64,000 nucleotides of DNA, taken from positions 186,001-250,000 of the forward strand of contig CAWUHX010000091.1 of assembly GCA_963922205.1 (NCBI GenBank), read 5' to 3'. Origin of the DNA: Romanomermis culicivorax (Eukaryota > Nematoda > Enoplea > Mermithida > Mermithidae). Made by a program: the position numbers and the translations under genes. Positions 22,301 through 29,931 of this stretch are shown one piece after another. Below the pieces are notes generated by a model, which saw nothing but the letters and a program-made list of their open reading frames with translations, did not search any database and was not told where the DNA came from. Within the stretch, counting starts at the first letter, position 1; each line of letters starts with the position of its first letter.

Positions 22301-25300
22301 CATATAAGTTTAAAAAACTTCGAGTTAAACTCAAAATTAGAGACTTATGAATTCTTCATGTTTAAAATAATGGTCACAAAAAAGTGGGAAAAATTGAAAT
22401 TTTGACTTCTAAATAGCAATTTGCTTTTTTTATTTCGAACTCACTGATTTTTCTCTTTCTCGGAAATCTTGTTCCTAAAAACTTTGATTTTTGAAAACAA
22501 AGTTGATAGACCAATCCGAAGAATTATAAAATGAAGTCAATGCGCCGGAAAATTTCGCAGTGTTTTCTGATTTTAGAGCCTACAGAACACGTAATTCAAA
22601 ACTAAAATTGGATGAAAATAACGATAATTCACTAACATATAAATATATAAATCAAAAGTTTTGGGAGCCATTTACAACGACTAAAAAAAGCCTAGCAAGG
22701 ATTTTTTAGTTATCAAGGAGCTCTCTATATGTTATAATACTCTATGTATAACATCGTCATTAAGGTGTAGCTCAGCTGCAGCTTAACTTTCCCGCTATGT
22801 TTTGTGTGTATGAGTCAAGCTACAACTGAGCTGCAGCTTAACGGTAATGGTATAACATATAGAGTTAAGCTACAGCTTAAACTGCAGCTCAGCTGGAGCT
22901 TAAGCCTCCTTGAGGAAATCGGCTCCTGTAGTAAAATATCCTACCATTTCTCCCGTAATATCGGGACGCCTTTTTCTAGTGATGCCCTAAGTACCGGTGA
23001 CCGCTCCGATACCCAGCGTACCGGTACCAGCTGAGTACCAGCATAAAAACGAGTCGGTATAACTACATATGTGGAAACACTATTGTCAATGTCGCTCTAC
23101 AAGATACTGCACTTGAATTTTGCTTTAGAGTTTTTTCAATCAAACTTATGATACTTATGAGCATACATGTAACGGGGCCCTGAGGTCCGGGGGATGCGGT
23201 TGGGCGACCTTTTTGGGGGTCGGGGGTCACTGATTCTCAAAACTTCAGGGGGAGGAGTCTCTGAAGAAAAAAATTGACTTTTTTACCAATAAAGTTCGAA
23301 AACGGTTAAAAAAATAGTAATTTTTGTGTAAAAAATGTATTCGTGGCGCCGAGCGCCGAGAAAATTGACATTTTTGTCAATTTTTTGTTCAAAAATTGAC
23401 GTTTCTCATCAAAAAATTGGGCATTTTTCAGTAGTTTTCCAACCAAAATTATAGAGGTCCCTATGACTACCATGGGGCTAGCCATAGGGTTGGAAAATCT
23501 TCGGGGGTCGCCCTATAGCTAGCCATATGGCCAACGATTTCTGAGGGGGTTGCTATAGCTCTTCCCCCAATTGCAGGTATGCTTTTGAGAGCATTTCTGA
23601 TACACCTATCCAGTTAATTTGTAGAGATTTTTAGATTATCTGAAGAAAATTCACTTCCATCCAAACATGATTAAAGTTTCGCGAATGATTTCACGATTCT
23701 CCGGTTCGAGAGATCTGAATTTAGTATAAGTCTTCAATGAAAACGAGGTCCCAGAAAACTGTATTATCTTATAATCATTCAAAGTATCCTATCAAATATG
23801 AGAAACTCTATGTATGAAGCTGAATGACGACCAGATGAACTTACCAAAAAAGGTTGTTCCACACCAAGAAATTTCGCTGTTTTTGCTGTAAAAAATTTAT
23901 ATTTGATATAGCGTTATATGCTATGACATTCAGATTAGAATCAAAACTGAAAATATTTTAGCTAAGTGTAGAACCATGAATATTTATCCATATGTTCTTT
24001 AATATAGATAATTTTTCACAAGCAACTCAAGAAAACGAACGAGATAAGAAGATTGCTATAAAAATCATAGAAAGCCTATGGTTGTTGTACAATATATCAT
24101 AATTTTTGAAGAGTAGCATCAAACATTTTTTGTCTATCACTTTCAGGGCTACTCAAAATTATTTTCAAGTAAATATTTTATAGTGCAGATCAGCTGTTGC
24201 AATTTGCACTAAGGTCAATTTTTTTCGTTGTTCAAAAAGACACTGAAAGAGAAAAAGACACAAAAATTCTGTCAAACAAGAGAATGAAGTTGAACCAGAG
24301 GTCCCCAAGGTCGGAAATTTAGGTAGGGGTAAAATCGTAAATTGTAAGGGTAGTACTTGAAATATGCTGTGACCTTTTTTTTGCTCCCGACTTTTTTCCA
24401 GAGGGGGGTGGTGTAGTGCTCTCACCACAAATCAATTCTCAATTACAACTTACAAAAAACAACTTGAATGTAGTAATTATACGCATAGAATAGTCACACT
24501 TTGAAGATTGTCGTGTCAACTGATTCCTGCACATTTCAAGAGTCGGGCACAACATACTTTTGGAAACATTATTTGAACCAGCACCTTCAGGGGTATGACC
24601 TTATTCCATCACTGATAAGGACTGGAACAGTGCCTTCAATTGGAAGTGCTGATGCTGAATGTCGCTTGAGTATTATTAATCCCACTAGATTATGAACCAC
24701 GAGTTTGAAACCAGGTACCACTCCTGACCCACATCAATGGACCTCGCATGTCTCAACTCATAGTAGGAAAGTATGCCACAGCTTGGGTAACCATATGCGC
24801 ACAGAAAAGAAAGGAGAGCATGAAGATGACGAATTTTAAGAACATTATGTTTTTCTGTCCAAGGGGCGATTTTTTGATAAATCACATATACATAAGTCAT
24901 TATTTGATCTCCCAATATATATATAATGATTTCCTATAAGTAGTATGTATTAATGTGCTGATATTTTTTCCTGAAAATCGCTGTGTATGGCACAGAAGTT
25001 GCATACTTTCCCATTATCATTTGCTCAGTAAATGTGTCAAAAACACCAGTGAGTAATTCGTTTCAAGCACACATTGTGCAATTTTTCTCGAATTACTATA
25101 TAAACTGAGGAGAGGATGAGGTCTACCAAAATTTTTTGCTATAGTGAGCTGTTTTTATGGGGGTAGTAAATGAATTTCCAAATCTAAGACCGGGGTAATA
25201 CCCCCCATACCCCTCCCCCCGTGGGGTGCTCTGAGTTGAACCAATATTTTTAGAATATCGCATTAATTGAGATTTCGTGATTTTTTCTAATCAAAAATTT

Positions 25301-26063
25301 CATGATGATAACTGTTCGAAAAATCAATAATTGAGCACCAGACATGCGTGGCAGGATTTTCCAGAGGGGTCCTCGAATTTTTCATCGAGGGGATAAGGGG
25401 GTGAGTGAGCAAAAAACAAAAAAGCTCCAGGCATATTTATCATACATAGTATGCATAAAAAATCAAAAAACTGCCTTCAAAAAAGTTTAAGGGGTGTTTG
25501 ACGATTTGCTCAGGGGATGTCCAGGGTCTCAGGTAGGAGGATTTACCCCCCCCCCTATCCCCCTATGTGCATGTATTTTGAACACTGTTTTTTTCGGAAA
25601 TATATTTTTAATCTCATCTCGGCTAAACATTGTCTGAATTCCAACAAAATTTCAAGATCTTTGAATTACAAGTTAAAATGTTAGTAACTAACTCGAAAAA
25701 TTCGATGTTCTGACACATGACTAGTGCTGAGTTTTGTAATTTATATCATATTGGAAAATATCAAAAATTAATGTACATTTTCTCAAATTTTCCGTTGGCA
25801 TTCCACATTTATGTTCCATATGTCTGATATAACTTCTTGTGTTTCAATTGATGCCCTACACTGTCGCGTTCCGTTTTCAGGATATCTTGGAACACATATG
25901 GTCGGCCAAACCGATTTCCACTGATCCGTTATCGTCATCGACCGGAGCAGGAATCAAAAGGTCTAGTATTAAACGGGGTTCTTTGATAAATCGATCGAAA
26001 GATGCACGGAAGCTTGAACAATCTAGCGCTTTGATGTCGAATGTTGATGTTGAGAATGAATGA
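12844..26063 (+). CDS. Serpentine 7TM receptor, four coding exons (sra/srab/sre-like GPCR)
   Basis: Gene model: exons 12844-13398, 14917-15384, 20949-21176 and 25881-26063, coding for about 477 aa. All three introns are phase 0 with GT/AG borders. The predicted protein has a short glycosylatable N-terminus (NST), seven hydrophobic segments, a Cys at the top of TM3 (about residue 109) with Cys in the second outer loop (182, 184), the TM3-end signature GIERFSAT (131-138) and, before TM6, LHARFQMINN..TTRTLLPVVVV. The ER.SAT and L..RFQ..N...T..L.P patterns recall the nematode Sra/Srab/Sre chemoreceptor clan; this is recognition from memory, not a search. The cytoplasmic tail (exons 3-4) is Ser/Pro/Arg-rich. 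The likely role is ligand sensing at the plasma membrane via G proteins; ligand unknown. Candidate poly(A) signal AATAAA at 26577-26582. Confidence 0.75.
14136..14396 (-). mobile_element. MITE, family E copy 4, exact TSD, in receptor intron 1
   Basis: A 261-bp element starts CATACATGCGC and ends GTGCATGTCTG. It is flanked by ATGCGAAA on both sides (14128-14135 and 14397-14404), a perfect 8-bp duplication. It contains the family words TGAGACCCTGGCCACC, TTTTTTGCTCACC and CAAGGACCCTCCCCCC. Other copies: 25338-25577, 28031-28286, 37071-37317. The terminus CATACATG is shared with families A and I. Confidence 0.9.
14917..15384 (+). CDS. Receptor exon 2: TM5-TM7
   Basis: The exon begins after the acceptor ATGTTCCAG and ends before the donor GTGAGCATC at 15385; 156 codons, phase 0 on both sides. 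Hydrophobic segments: TM5 (FAVNTMFYVFIEISVLFLFW), TM6 (LLPVVVVHALFWTAYLLSL) and TM7 (CMLAVYHLLPLEMLIQPLLI). Between TM5 and TM6 lies the inner-loop signature LHARFQMINN. TM7 is followed by a basic stretch RRSEHLKK, usual for the start of a cytoplasmic tail. The frame stays open to 15444, but those extra codons are intron. Confidence 0.78.
15787..15966 (+). mobile_element. MITE, family C copy 1, exact TSD
   Basis: A 180-bp element starts CAGACAACCCCATGGGG and ends CCTTGGGGACCTCTG. It is flanked by TTACGAGT on both sides (15779-15786 and 15967-15974). It shares both ends with family B but has a different short interior (TTCATCACTTGGTGCCTAAT). It lies in receptor intron 2. Confidence 0.9.
16027..17047 (+). 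mobile_element. hAT-derived element, family B copy 2
   Basis: A 1021-bp copy closely similar to B1 (4768-5778) throughout, including the TTACCCCCGTCTTAGATTTG start and the TACCCCTACCTAAATTTTCG end. Unlike B1 and B3 its own two flanks do not match (ACCCCTGC left, AAAAACAT right), which is what leads to the composite interpretation. The right end abuts the truncated reverse-transcriptase fragment. Confidence 0.85.
16588..16782 (-). pseudogene. hAT transposase C-terminal remnant (in family B copy 2)
   Basis: A 64-residue frame ends in ESAHAECGFSIINPIRL, the counterpart of the frames in B1 and B3. The ending resembles the hAT dimerisation segment with the ER pair lost. It is too short to be functional on its own. 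Confidence 0.5.
17048..17880 (-). pseudogene. Dead LINE reverse transcriptase fragment (Jockey/CR1-like), split by a MITE
   Basis: Reading the minus strand from about 17880 down gives VIYSDFSKVFDTEPHSKLIA (motif A region), then KYGLKENLLSWITDLLRNS, a stop-containing gap, then SGAPQGSFMGPLLFLLY (motif B). The 491-bp insertion 17100-17590 follows, then NDIDNLSRSPEVSMF, which stops just before the catalytic Asp pair where family B copy 2 begins. Non-LTR reverse transcriptases of the Jockey/CR1 type have these motifs in this order; the typical DFSKAFD is changed to DFSKVFD. The piece is broken by stops, truncated and interrupted. Confidence 0.72.
17100..17590. mobile_element. hAT-like MITE D (CAGTACCGTACCCAGG), exact TSD
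   Basis: A 491-bp element starts CAGTACCGTACCCAGG and ends CCTGGGTACGGCCCTG, an imperfect 16-bp inverted terminal repeat. It is flanked by ATTGACAT on both sides (17092-17099 and 17591-17598). It sits inside the reverse-transcriptase fragment. The short frames over it are by-products. Confidence 0.9.
18031..18192 (+). mobile_element. MITE, family C copy 2
   Basis: A 162-bp copy starts CAGACAACCCCATAGGG and ends GGGGACCTCTG, with the same interior words as copy 1 (15787-15966). The left flank GAGGAAAG and right flank ACCCCTGC do not match. The right flank matches instead the left flank of B2 (see the composite unit). Confidence 0.85.
18620..18690 (-). mobile_element. Solo end of a family B element
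   Basis: GTAAATGAATTTCCAAACC, GGGGTAATACCCC and CCCCATGGGG occur in the order of the 5' end of family B, inverted. The rest of the element is missing. No TSD. Confidence 0.5.
18835..19260. repeat. Short GACA-TAGAGCG tandem array followed by pyrimidine tract
   Basis: At about 18845-18910 a 15-17 bp unit of the type GACATTAGAGCGCG is repeated four times with variation. About 120 bp further on begins a 230-bp T/C-rich tract. Unit size and the order repeat-array then pyrimidine tract resemble one arm of the foldback elements at 37757, 39335 and 59999, although the unit sequence differs. Possibly half of a related element. The open frames in the tract are low-complexity. Confidence 0.35.
19699..19898 (+). 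mobile_element. MITE, family I copy 2, exact TSD
   Basis: A 200-bp element starts CATACCTGTAAGACC and ends AGTACAGGTATG. It is flanked by ATTCTAGG on both sides (19691-19698 and 19899-19906). It shares GTTGGCCAAGTTGG and the interior layout with the copy at 1687-1859. It lies in receptor intron 2. Confidence 0.9.
20949..21176 (+). CDS. Receptor exon 3: cytoplasmic tail, with an internal alternative donor
   Basis: The exon starts after the acceptor ATTCATAG and ends before the donor GTGAGCTCA at 21177; 76 codons, phase 0. The frame is open with Ser/Thr/Pro/Ala-rich residues (HYQGKSCANTSAPSSAF...) ending VIDYRMRPEMHQ, which runs into DILEHIW of exon 4. It is GC-richer than its surroundings, as coding DNA here is. 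A second, stronger-looking donor GTAAGTAAT at 21051 is also phase 0 and would shorten the exon to 34 codons. Being outside the membrane domain, the exon could vary without harming the fold. Confidence 0.65.
21337..22695. mobile_element. Family J copy 1, with family A copy 3 nested inside
   Basis: The ends CTAGGCTTTTTTTG and AAAAAAAGCCTAG are inverted, with subterminal AAGTGGCTCCTAGG / GGGAGCCATTT. The interior near 21500-21680 (TTTGTACC, GCACAAACC words) is an inverted relative of 9530-9640 in J3. Flanks do not give a clear TSD. It lies in receptor intron 3. Confidence 0.65.
21812..22223. mobile_element. MITE, family A copy 3
   Basis: A 412-bp relative of the family A elements with worn ends (ACATGCTACGGGGG left, GACACGTATG right). 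It carries the shared interior words CAATGGCTAGCTATATGGCC and TTGACATTTTTCA, and a GCGAAGCGCC hairpin half. The TSD is not readable with confidence. Confidence 0.7.
22735..22910. repeat. AGCTGCAGCT palindrome cluster
   Basis: Words of the form GTAGCTCAGCTGCAGCTTAA occur three to four times within 150 bp in both orientations, together with TATGTTATA / TATAACATA inverted words. It looks like paired ends of a small inverted-repeat element whose interior is nearly gone. It lies in receptor intron 3. Confidence 0.55.
23162..23581 (+). mobile_element. MITE, family A copy 4, near-exact TSD
   Basis: A 420-bp element starts CATACATGTAACGGGG and ends CAATTGCAGGTATG. Flanks CTTATGAG (23154-23161) and CTTTTGAG (23582-23589) match 7 of 8. 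It has the family words GGGGCTAGCCATAGGGTTGG and CTAGCCATATGGCC. This copy defines the family A boundaries best. Confidence 0.85.
24296..25233 (-). mobile_element. hAT-derived element, family B copy 3, exact TSD
   Basis: A 938-bp inverted copy starts CAGAGGTCCCCAAGGTCGG and ends GTGGGGTGCTCTG. It is flanked by AGTTGAAC on both sides (24288-24295 and 25234-25241). Similar over its whole length to B1 and B2. It lies in receptor intron 3. Confidence 0.92.
24501..24695 (+). pseudogene. hAT transposase C-terminal remnant (in family B copy 3)
   Basis: A 64-residue frame with ending GSADAECRLSIINPTRL, more worn than the B1/B2 counterparts (GFS changed to RLS). Same relative orientation in the element. 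Non-functional. Confidence 0.5.
25338..25577 (+). mobile_element. MITE, family E copy 3
   Basis: A 240-bp element starts CAGACATGCGTGGCAGG and ends GTGCATGTATT. Flanks TTGAGCAC (25330-25337) and TTGAACAC (25578-25585) match 7 of 8. It carries the family words GGGGGTGAGTGAGCAAAAAA and CCAGGGTCTCAGGTAGG. Confidence 0.85.
25881..26063 (+). CDS. Receptor exon 4: end of cytoplasmic tail
   Basis: The exon starts after a good acceptor (CCGTTTTCAG) in phase 0 and reads DILEHIWSAKPISTDPLSSS, then a basic Ser-rich stretch, to a TGA at 26061-26063; 60 codons. Together with exon 3 it forms a roughly 130-residue tail rich in Ser, Arg and Lys, a typical substrate for receptor kinases (inference). The 3' UTR would run to the AATAAA at 26577. 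Confidence 0.65.
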   Translation, partial: DILEHIWSAKPISTDPLSSSTGAGIKRSSIKRGSLINRSKDARKLEQSSALMSNVDVENE

Positions 26064-27130
26064 AAAAATGGGCATTCAAAAAAGAGTACGTTTAATATTG
26101 TGGCGCAATCTCAGACACGTTTCGTATGAAATTGTGCGAGACGATGTCCGCGTTCATTCCAATTTTATTTAGAAATAATTGTTAGTTTACTTTTAGTGCA
26201 TTTTGGTTGCTGAGAGGGAAATGTACTCCAATTGAAAAGATACTGTTTTCGGTCAAATGATTCAGAAATCGCAGTTTTAAGCAACAATTATTCTTAGCCT
26301 ACGTGGTGTATATCACGCAAAATTTAATGAACTGATTTAAAAAAAATAATCCTTTCTCGCGACCCATCCCAGTTTGAATCGCAACCACTGTAAGGATCTG
26401 GGAACCAGAAGCAACCGACCTTCCAGGCAGGCTGGTATCAGGTTTGTACGACTGGATACTGCACAGCTAGAAACGCCAGTTGTAATTGATTTATAGTTTT
26501 TTTCAATTTACACTTGTATCTGTTCGATTTTCGTCTTGTATCAGTAATATCATTTTGATTACCTTTTTTATGACTAAATAAAACAGATTTGTAACACTTA
26601 AACGACCGTGCGCATTGATCGCGCACTCGATAATTTTTTGAAGTGGGATTTTCGCAGTAATTTTGTTCTATCAAGCAAAAAAACGATATTTTGGAGTCTA
26701 TTTGAAATATGCGGTTACATGATGGTTTGAAAATTCTGTGTAATGACGATCATGATCTGATGTTGTGCTACAAGTGAAAAGCGCGTTTTCATTGAAATAC
26801 TTTTGGGAAGCAATTACTGTTTAATATTGTACAATTTCCTTGTAAACCATATGTCGCATGGAACTGGAAATTTTAAATTTTTGAGCAAAAAATCCTGCAG
26901 TAGATACTAAACTACTTTGAAGGTGACACTTATTTTTTGTCTTTTTCAATTTAAAAACAGGCAGTGCTCAATTTTTTCAAAACGACTCGCTGAAAAGTAA
27001 AAAATGTTAATGCAAATAATGAACAACCTGAGTACGCGACCGCCTTTTTTCTCAGGGGCTGTTCGGGCTTCATCTGATAAAAAAAATTGGCTTGAGAGGT
27101 ATGGTCATATATTTCTTTGGATGTTTTTGT
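26064..27130. other. 3' UTR of the receptor gene and unrecognised spacer
   Basis: The first 500 bp are the likely 3' UTR, ending near the AATAAA at 26577. The remainder shows no gene, repeat family or RNA I recognise. Confidence 0.35.
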
Positions 27131-27138
27131 TTTCTGGG

Positions 27139-28834
27139 CAGGGTTTTTAGGCCAATTTGGAGCCATGGCTCCGAAAAATTCTGATTGGCTCCTAAAACTT
27201 TAGGGGCACAAGCCAAATTGGCTTGTAAAAATGAGAGCCTAACTACCCTTTTTGATTAGGCTATAGGGCTTCCTGTGTAGAGATGCATTTTGAAATGAAG
27301 AATACCGAAAATTTTCCGGCTCTACGCGCCGGACTTAAATTCATTTATGATTCTTGGTATCATTTTTGTTGTGCAGTTAGGAAATGTCATCCTAGCTTAT
27401 GCTTATGGCTTTCAGAAACCAGCATGTTATGGATGAATGTTTGACCTTGTACTGTTTTTTTCCACGTATTTGACAAAAATCCAGATTTTTCTAGATTATT
27501 TTTACATTGTCGTTTTGCGGCCCTTTAGAATTTTTGGCTTTGGCGAACATAACTTTTTGTATTTGGAAAATGATTAAAACATCGTCACCATCGGAAAATG
27601 GCAGAGGTTCTTGCTATCTGAAGAAGTCGTTCAGATTCATGGTTGCTCGCCTAATTTTTGAATTTTAGTTTGCCCCCACTGAAAACACATCGAATTCACT
27701 GAAAAAATAGATACTTCATTTAGGAAAAAGATATTAAAAGTATTCATTTTCCAACGCTATAGAATATCATAATCTAACATTTTCTTTCAGTGCTAAGCGC
27801 CGGAGATCAAGTCCGAAGTAAAATACCTATCGCGCTTTTTTGTTATAGCTCATCTGAAAACAATCGCTTTTGATAAATAATTGTGATTGCTAAATTAATG
27901 GCTCTGGATATATGAGATCAAAAATGGAGGTAAAATGGTTGACATCTTCCGCCAATCAAATGGTGAAAAGATCGGTCATCGGCAGTTGCAGTAGAATGTG
28001 CTGAAAAATGCATTTTCCGACATTTTAGATCAGACATGCCCGGCAAGAATTTTCCAGGGGGAGGGTCCATGGACTTTTTCCCAGGGGGGTAGGGGGGTGG
28101 GTGAGCAAAAAAACAAAAAAGTTTTACAAGCCTGTTTTTCATACAAAATATGCACAAAAATCATGGAAAAAGCTGTCTTGGAAAAATTTCTGGGAGTGTT
28201 TTGACGATTTTTTGGCCAGGGGAGGGGAGTGGCCAAGGTTTCAGGTATGGGGGTTTAGCCCCCTTACCCCCCATTGTGCATGTATGTTTTAGACGCCTCA
28301 AAATCAAAATTTTTCGGCGCTTCGCACCGGAACAAGTTACTTTAGCCAGACGTTTGATTTCTCACCCAAAACTCAAGAAATTCAATTTTAAAAGTCAGGA
28401 ACTGACACGAAGTGAATGAAATACAAGGGAAGTAACTTTTAATCATTTTTCTGATGAAATTAAGCTAATTTATCAATTCTAGAGTGAGCAACTAAAAATT
28501 AATCTGTGCAACCAAATTTTTCCCCAAGTTACAGATCAACCTGGCTTGTGCGAAAAAACTCTGATGATTGATTTGAATAATGACTGATCTAATTTGTGAG
28601 CCTTGTTATTCTGTGTGTGATTAAGAATGTATTCGAAATGTTTGATCCGTTATGTGAGCTTCTACTGTGATTTTGAAGAGTGTTTTTGACCAAATTTGTT
28701 GAAAAAAACATTGTTTTTTTACTACCACATTTATTTACAAACTTTTTAATTTTGGCTTGTTGAAATTCCTATTGGCCTGTAAAATTTTGACCTAAGGAGC
28801 CAAATGGCCTGTCGAGAAAAAACCAAAAAAACTG
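27139..28834. mobile_element. Family J copy 2, with family E copy 1 nested inside
   Basis: The left end CAGGGTTTTTAGGCC and right end CCAAAAAAACTG are inverted, with subterminal TTTGGAGCC / GGAGCCAAATGG. Flanks TTTCTGGG (27131-27138) and ATTCGGGG (28835-28842) match 6 of 8. Hairpin modules lie at 27316-27332 and 28314-28330, plus a worn one near 27783. No transposase frame. Confidence 0.7.
28031..28286 (+). mobile_element. MITE, family E copy 1
   Basis: A 256-bp element starts CAGACATGCCCGGCAAG and ends GTGCATGTATG. Flanks TTTTAGAT (28023-28030) and TTTTAGAC (28287-28294) match 7 of 8. It is the least worn copy of the family internally. Overlapping open frames in four phases are by-products of its G/C runs. 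Confidence 0.87.
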
Positions 28835-29167
28835 ATTCGGGGGTTTTTTGAAAGTGAATGGACTGTAGTTTTTTTATCGGATAAAATCATTTGCAGAAAA
28901 CGCAAATGTGGTTATCCATACGTCATCCATCATTGAAAATGTGTGGGAATACCCTGTTTTACTGGCTTGATTTCCACGGCTGATAGATTAAGAACTTTTC
29001 GAGCGCCCGAATGCGAAAGCAACAATAATTGCGCACTTGATAATCAAACCGAAGGACTGCAACTGTGGAAAATTTATTCCACAGCGAATTCATTTGCCGC
29101 ACAGTAAGAGGTGACATTAATCAAGTGGACTTGATTCAAAGAAGGAATGAAAAAAACTGCTTACTTA

Positions 29168-29460
29168 CTGTAAATTAGAACACGTCGGTGATTACCGTAA
29201 CCATGAGGAGGTACGAAACGTAATCACTACCCATACTTCATCTACTGTGATTTGATCTTGACCAAAGCCTTTAGAACGCAAGGATTTGGTCGCACACGAC
29301 TGCGAAACTTTGATCAACTTAACGTCAGATTTTTTTGACGTACACTCTTGCATCATTTTGATCACGACGCAATTATTGTGACTGATGGCAACAGGAATTA
29401 CGTTTTGCTGATTGTATCCATTCCGCACGTAGCTCCAGGCATGTCGTCGCAACTATACAG
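29168..29460 (-). CDS. Possible internal exon, unknown protein
   Basis: The minus-strand frame is open for about 86 residues and is not low-complexity. It is rich in Lys, Ser and Cys (MMQECTSKKSDVKLIKVSQS). A good donor on the minus strand (ACAGTAAGTAAGC, near 29168) lies just downstream but after an in-frame stop, so the match of frame and donor is imperfect. No family is recognised. It could be a relic exon or a 3' coding end. Confidence 0.2.
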
Positions 29461-29628
29461 TCACTTCGAAAGTTGATCAAGATTGATAATGTTATCGTCT
29501 CTTGCGATTACGTTTCATTTACATAACCATTCATTTTTCATGACATCAGCTACGATATGCAGCGCATGGAGTCTAATAGACATTTGTAACTCATGTTTTT
29601 ACTCCTACATTTAATTTGTAATTTCAGC

Positions 29629-29931
29629 AATCCAGATTTATTGTATGATTATCATGTCGGCTGTGCAATTTATACCATACTAGTACTTGTTCCATGTGTT
29701 TCAATGTTGCACATGATTCGCAGATTTCTTGTCGTTGAAATGATGCGAAACCTCAAAAATTCACCCGTGCTTGCTATATCTAGTGATTTCACACCTCGAA
29801 ATTATTTCATCACAATCAAGTTTTCAAACTTTAAGGGAGGTAAAAAACACAACACAGTAGAGATTTACGAAAGAAGGTCCGTCAGAATTGCGCCTAAGTT
29901 TCATGTTTCCTTTAGCATGCAAATTTCATAA
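29629..29931 (+). CDS. Possible exon with one membrane segment, unknown protein
   Basis: After an acceptor-like TTTGTAATTTCAG (ending 29628) the frame runs for about 100 residues to a stop at 29929-29931. It begins with NPDLLYDYHVGCAIYTILVL, a hydrophobic stretch that could span the membrane, followed by a basic segment (MIRRFLVVEMMRNLKN). This order recalls TM1 and the first inner loop of a serpentine receptor, so a broken relative of the upstream receptor is conceivable. No partner exons were found. Confidence 0.2.
   Translation, partial: NPDLLYDYHVGCAIYTILVLVPCVSMLHMIRRFLVVEMMRNLKNSPVLAISSDFTPRNYFITIKFSNFKGGKKHNTVEIYERRSVRIAPKFHVSFSMQIS

Noticed and set aside
26370-26460. Possible tRNA-like segment (GTTTGAATCGC word)
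   Set aside because: No acceptor-stem pairing or anticodon arm could be matched; single B-box-like word only.
28030-28419. Several overlapping frames around the family E MITE
   Set aside because: Overlap in four phases within a MITE with G/C runs; similar frames occur in the other copies (14119-14445, 37077-37343).
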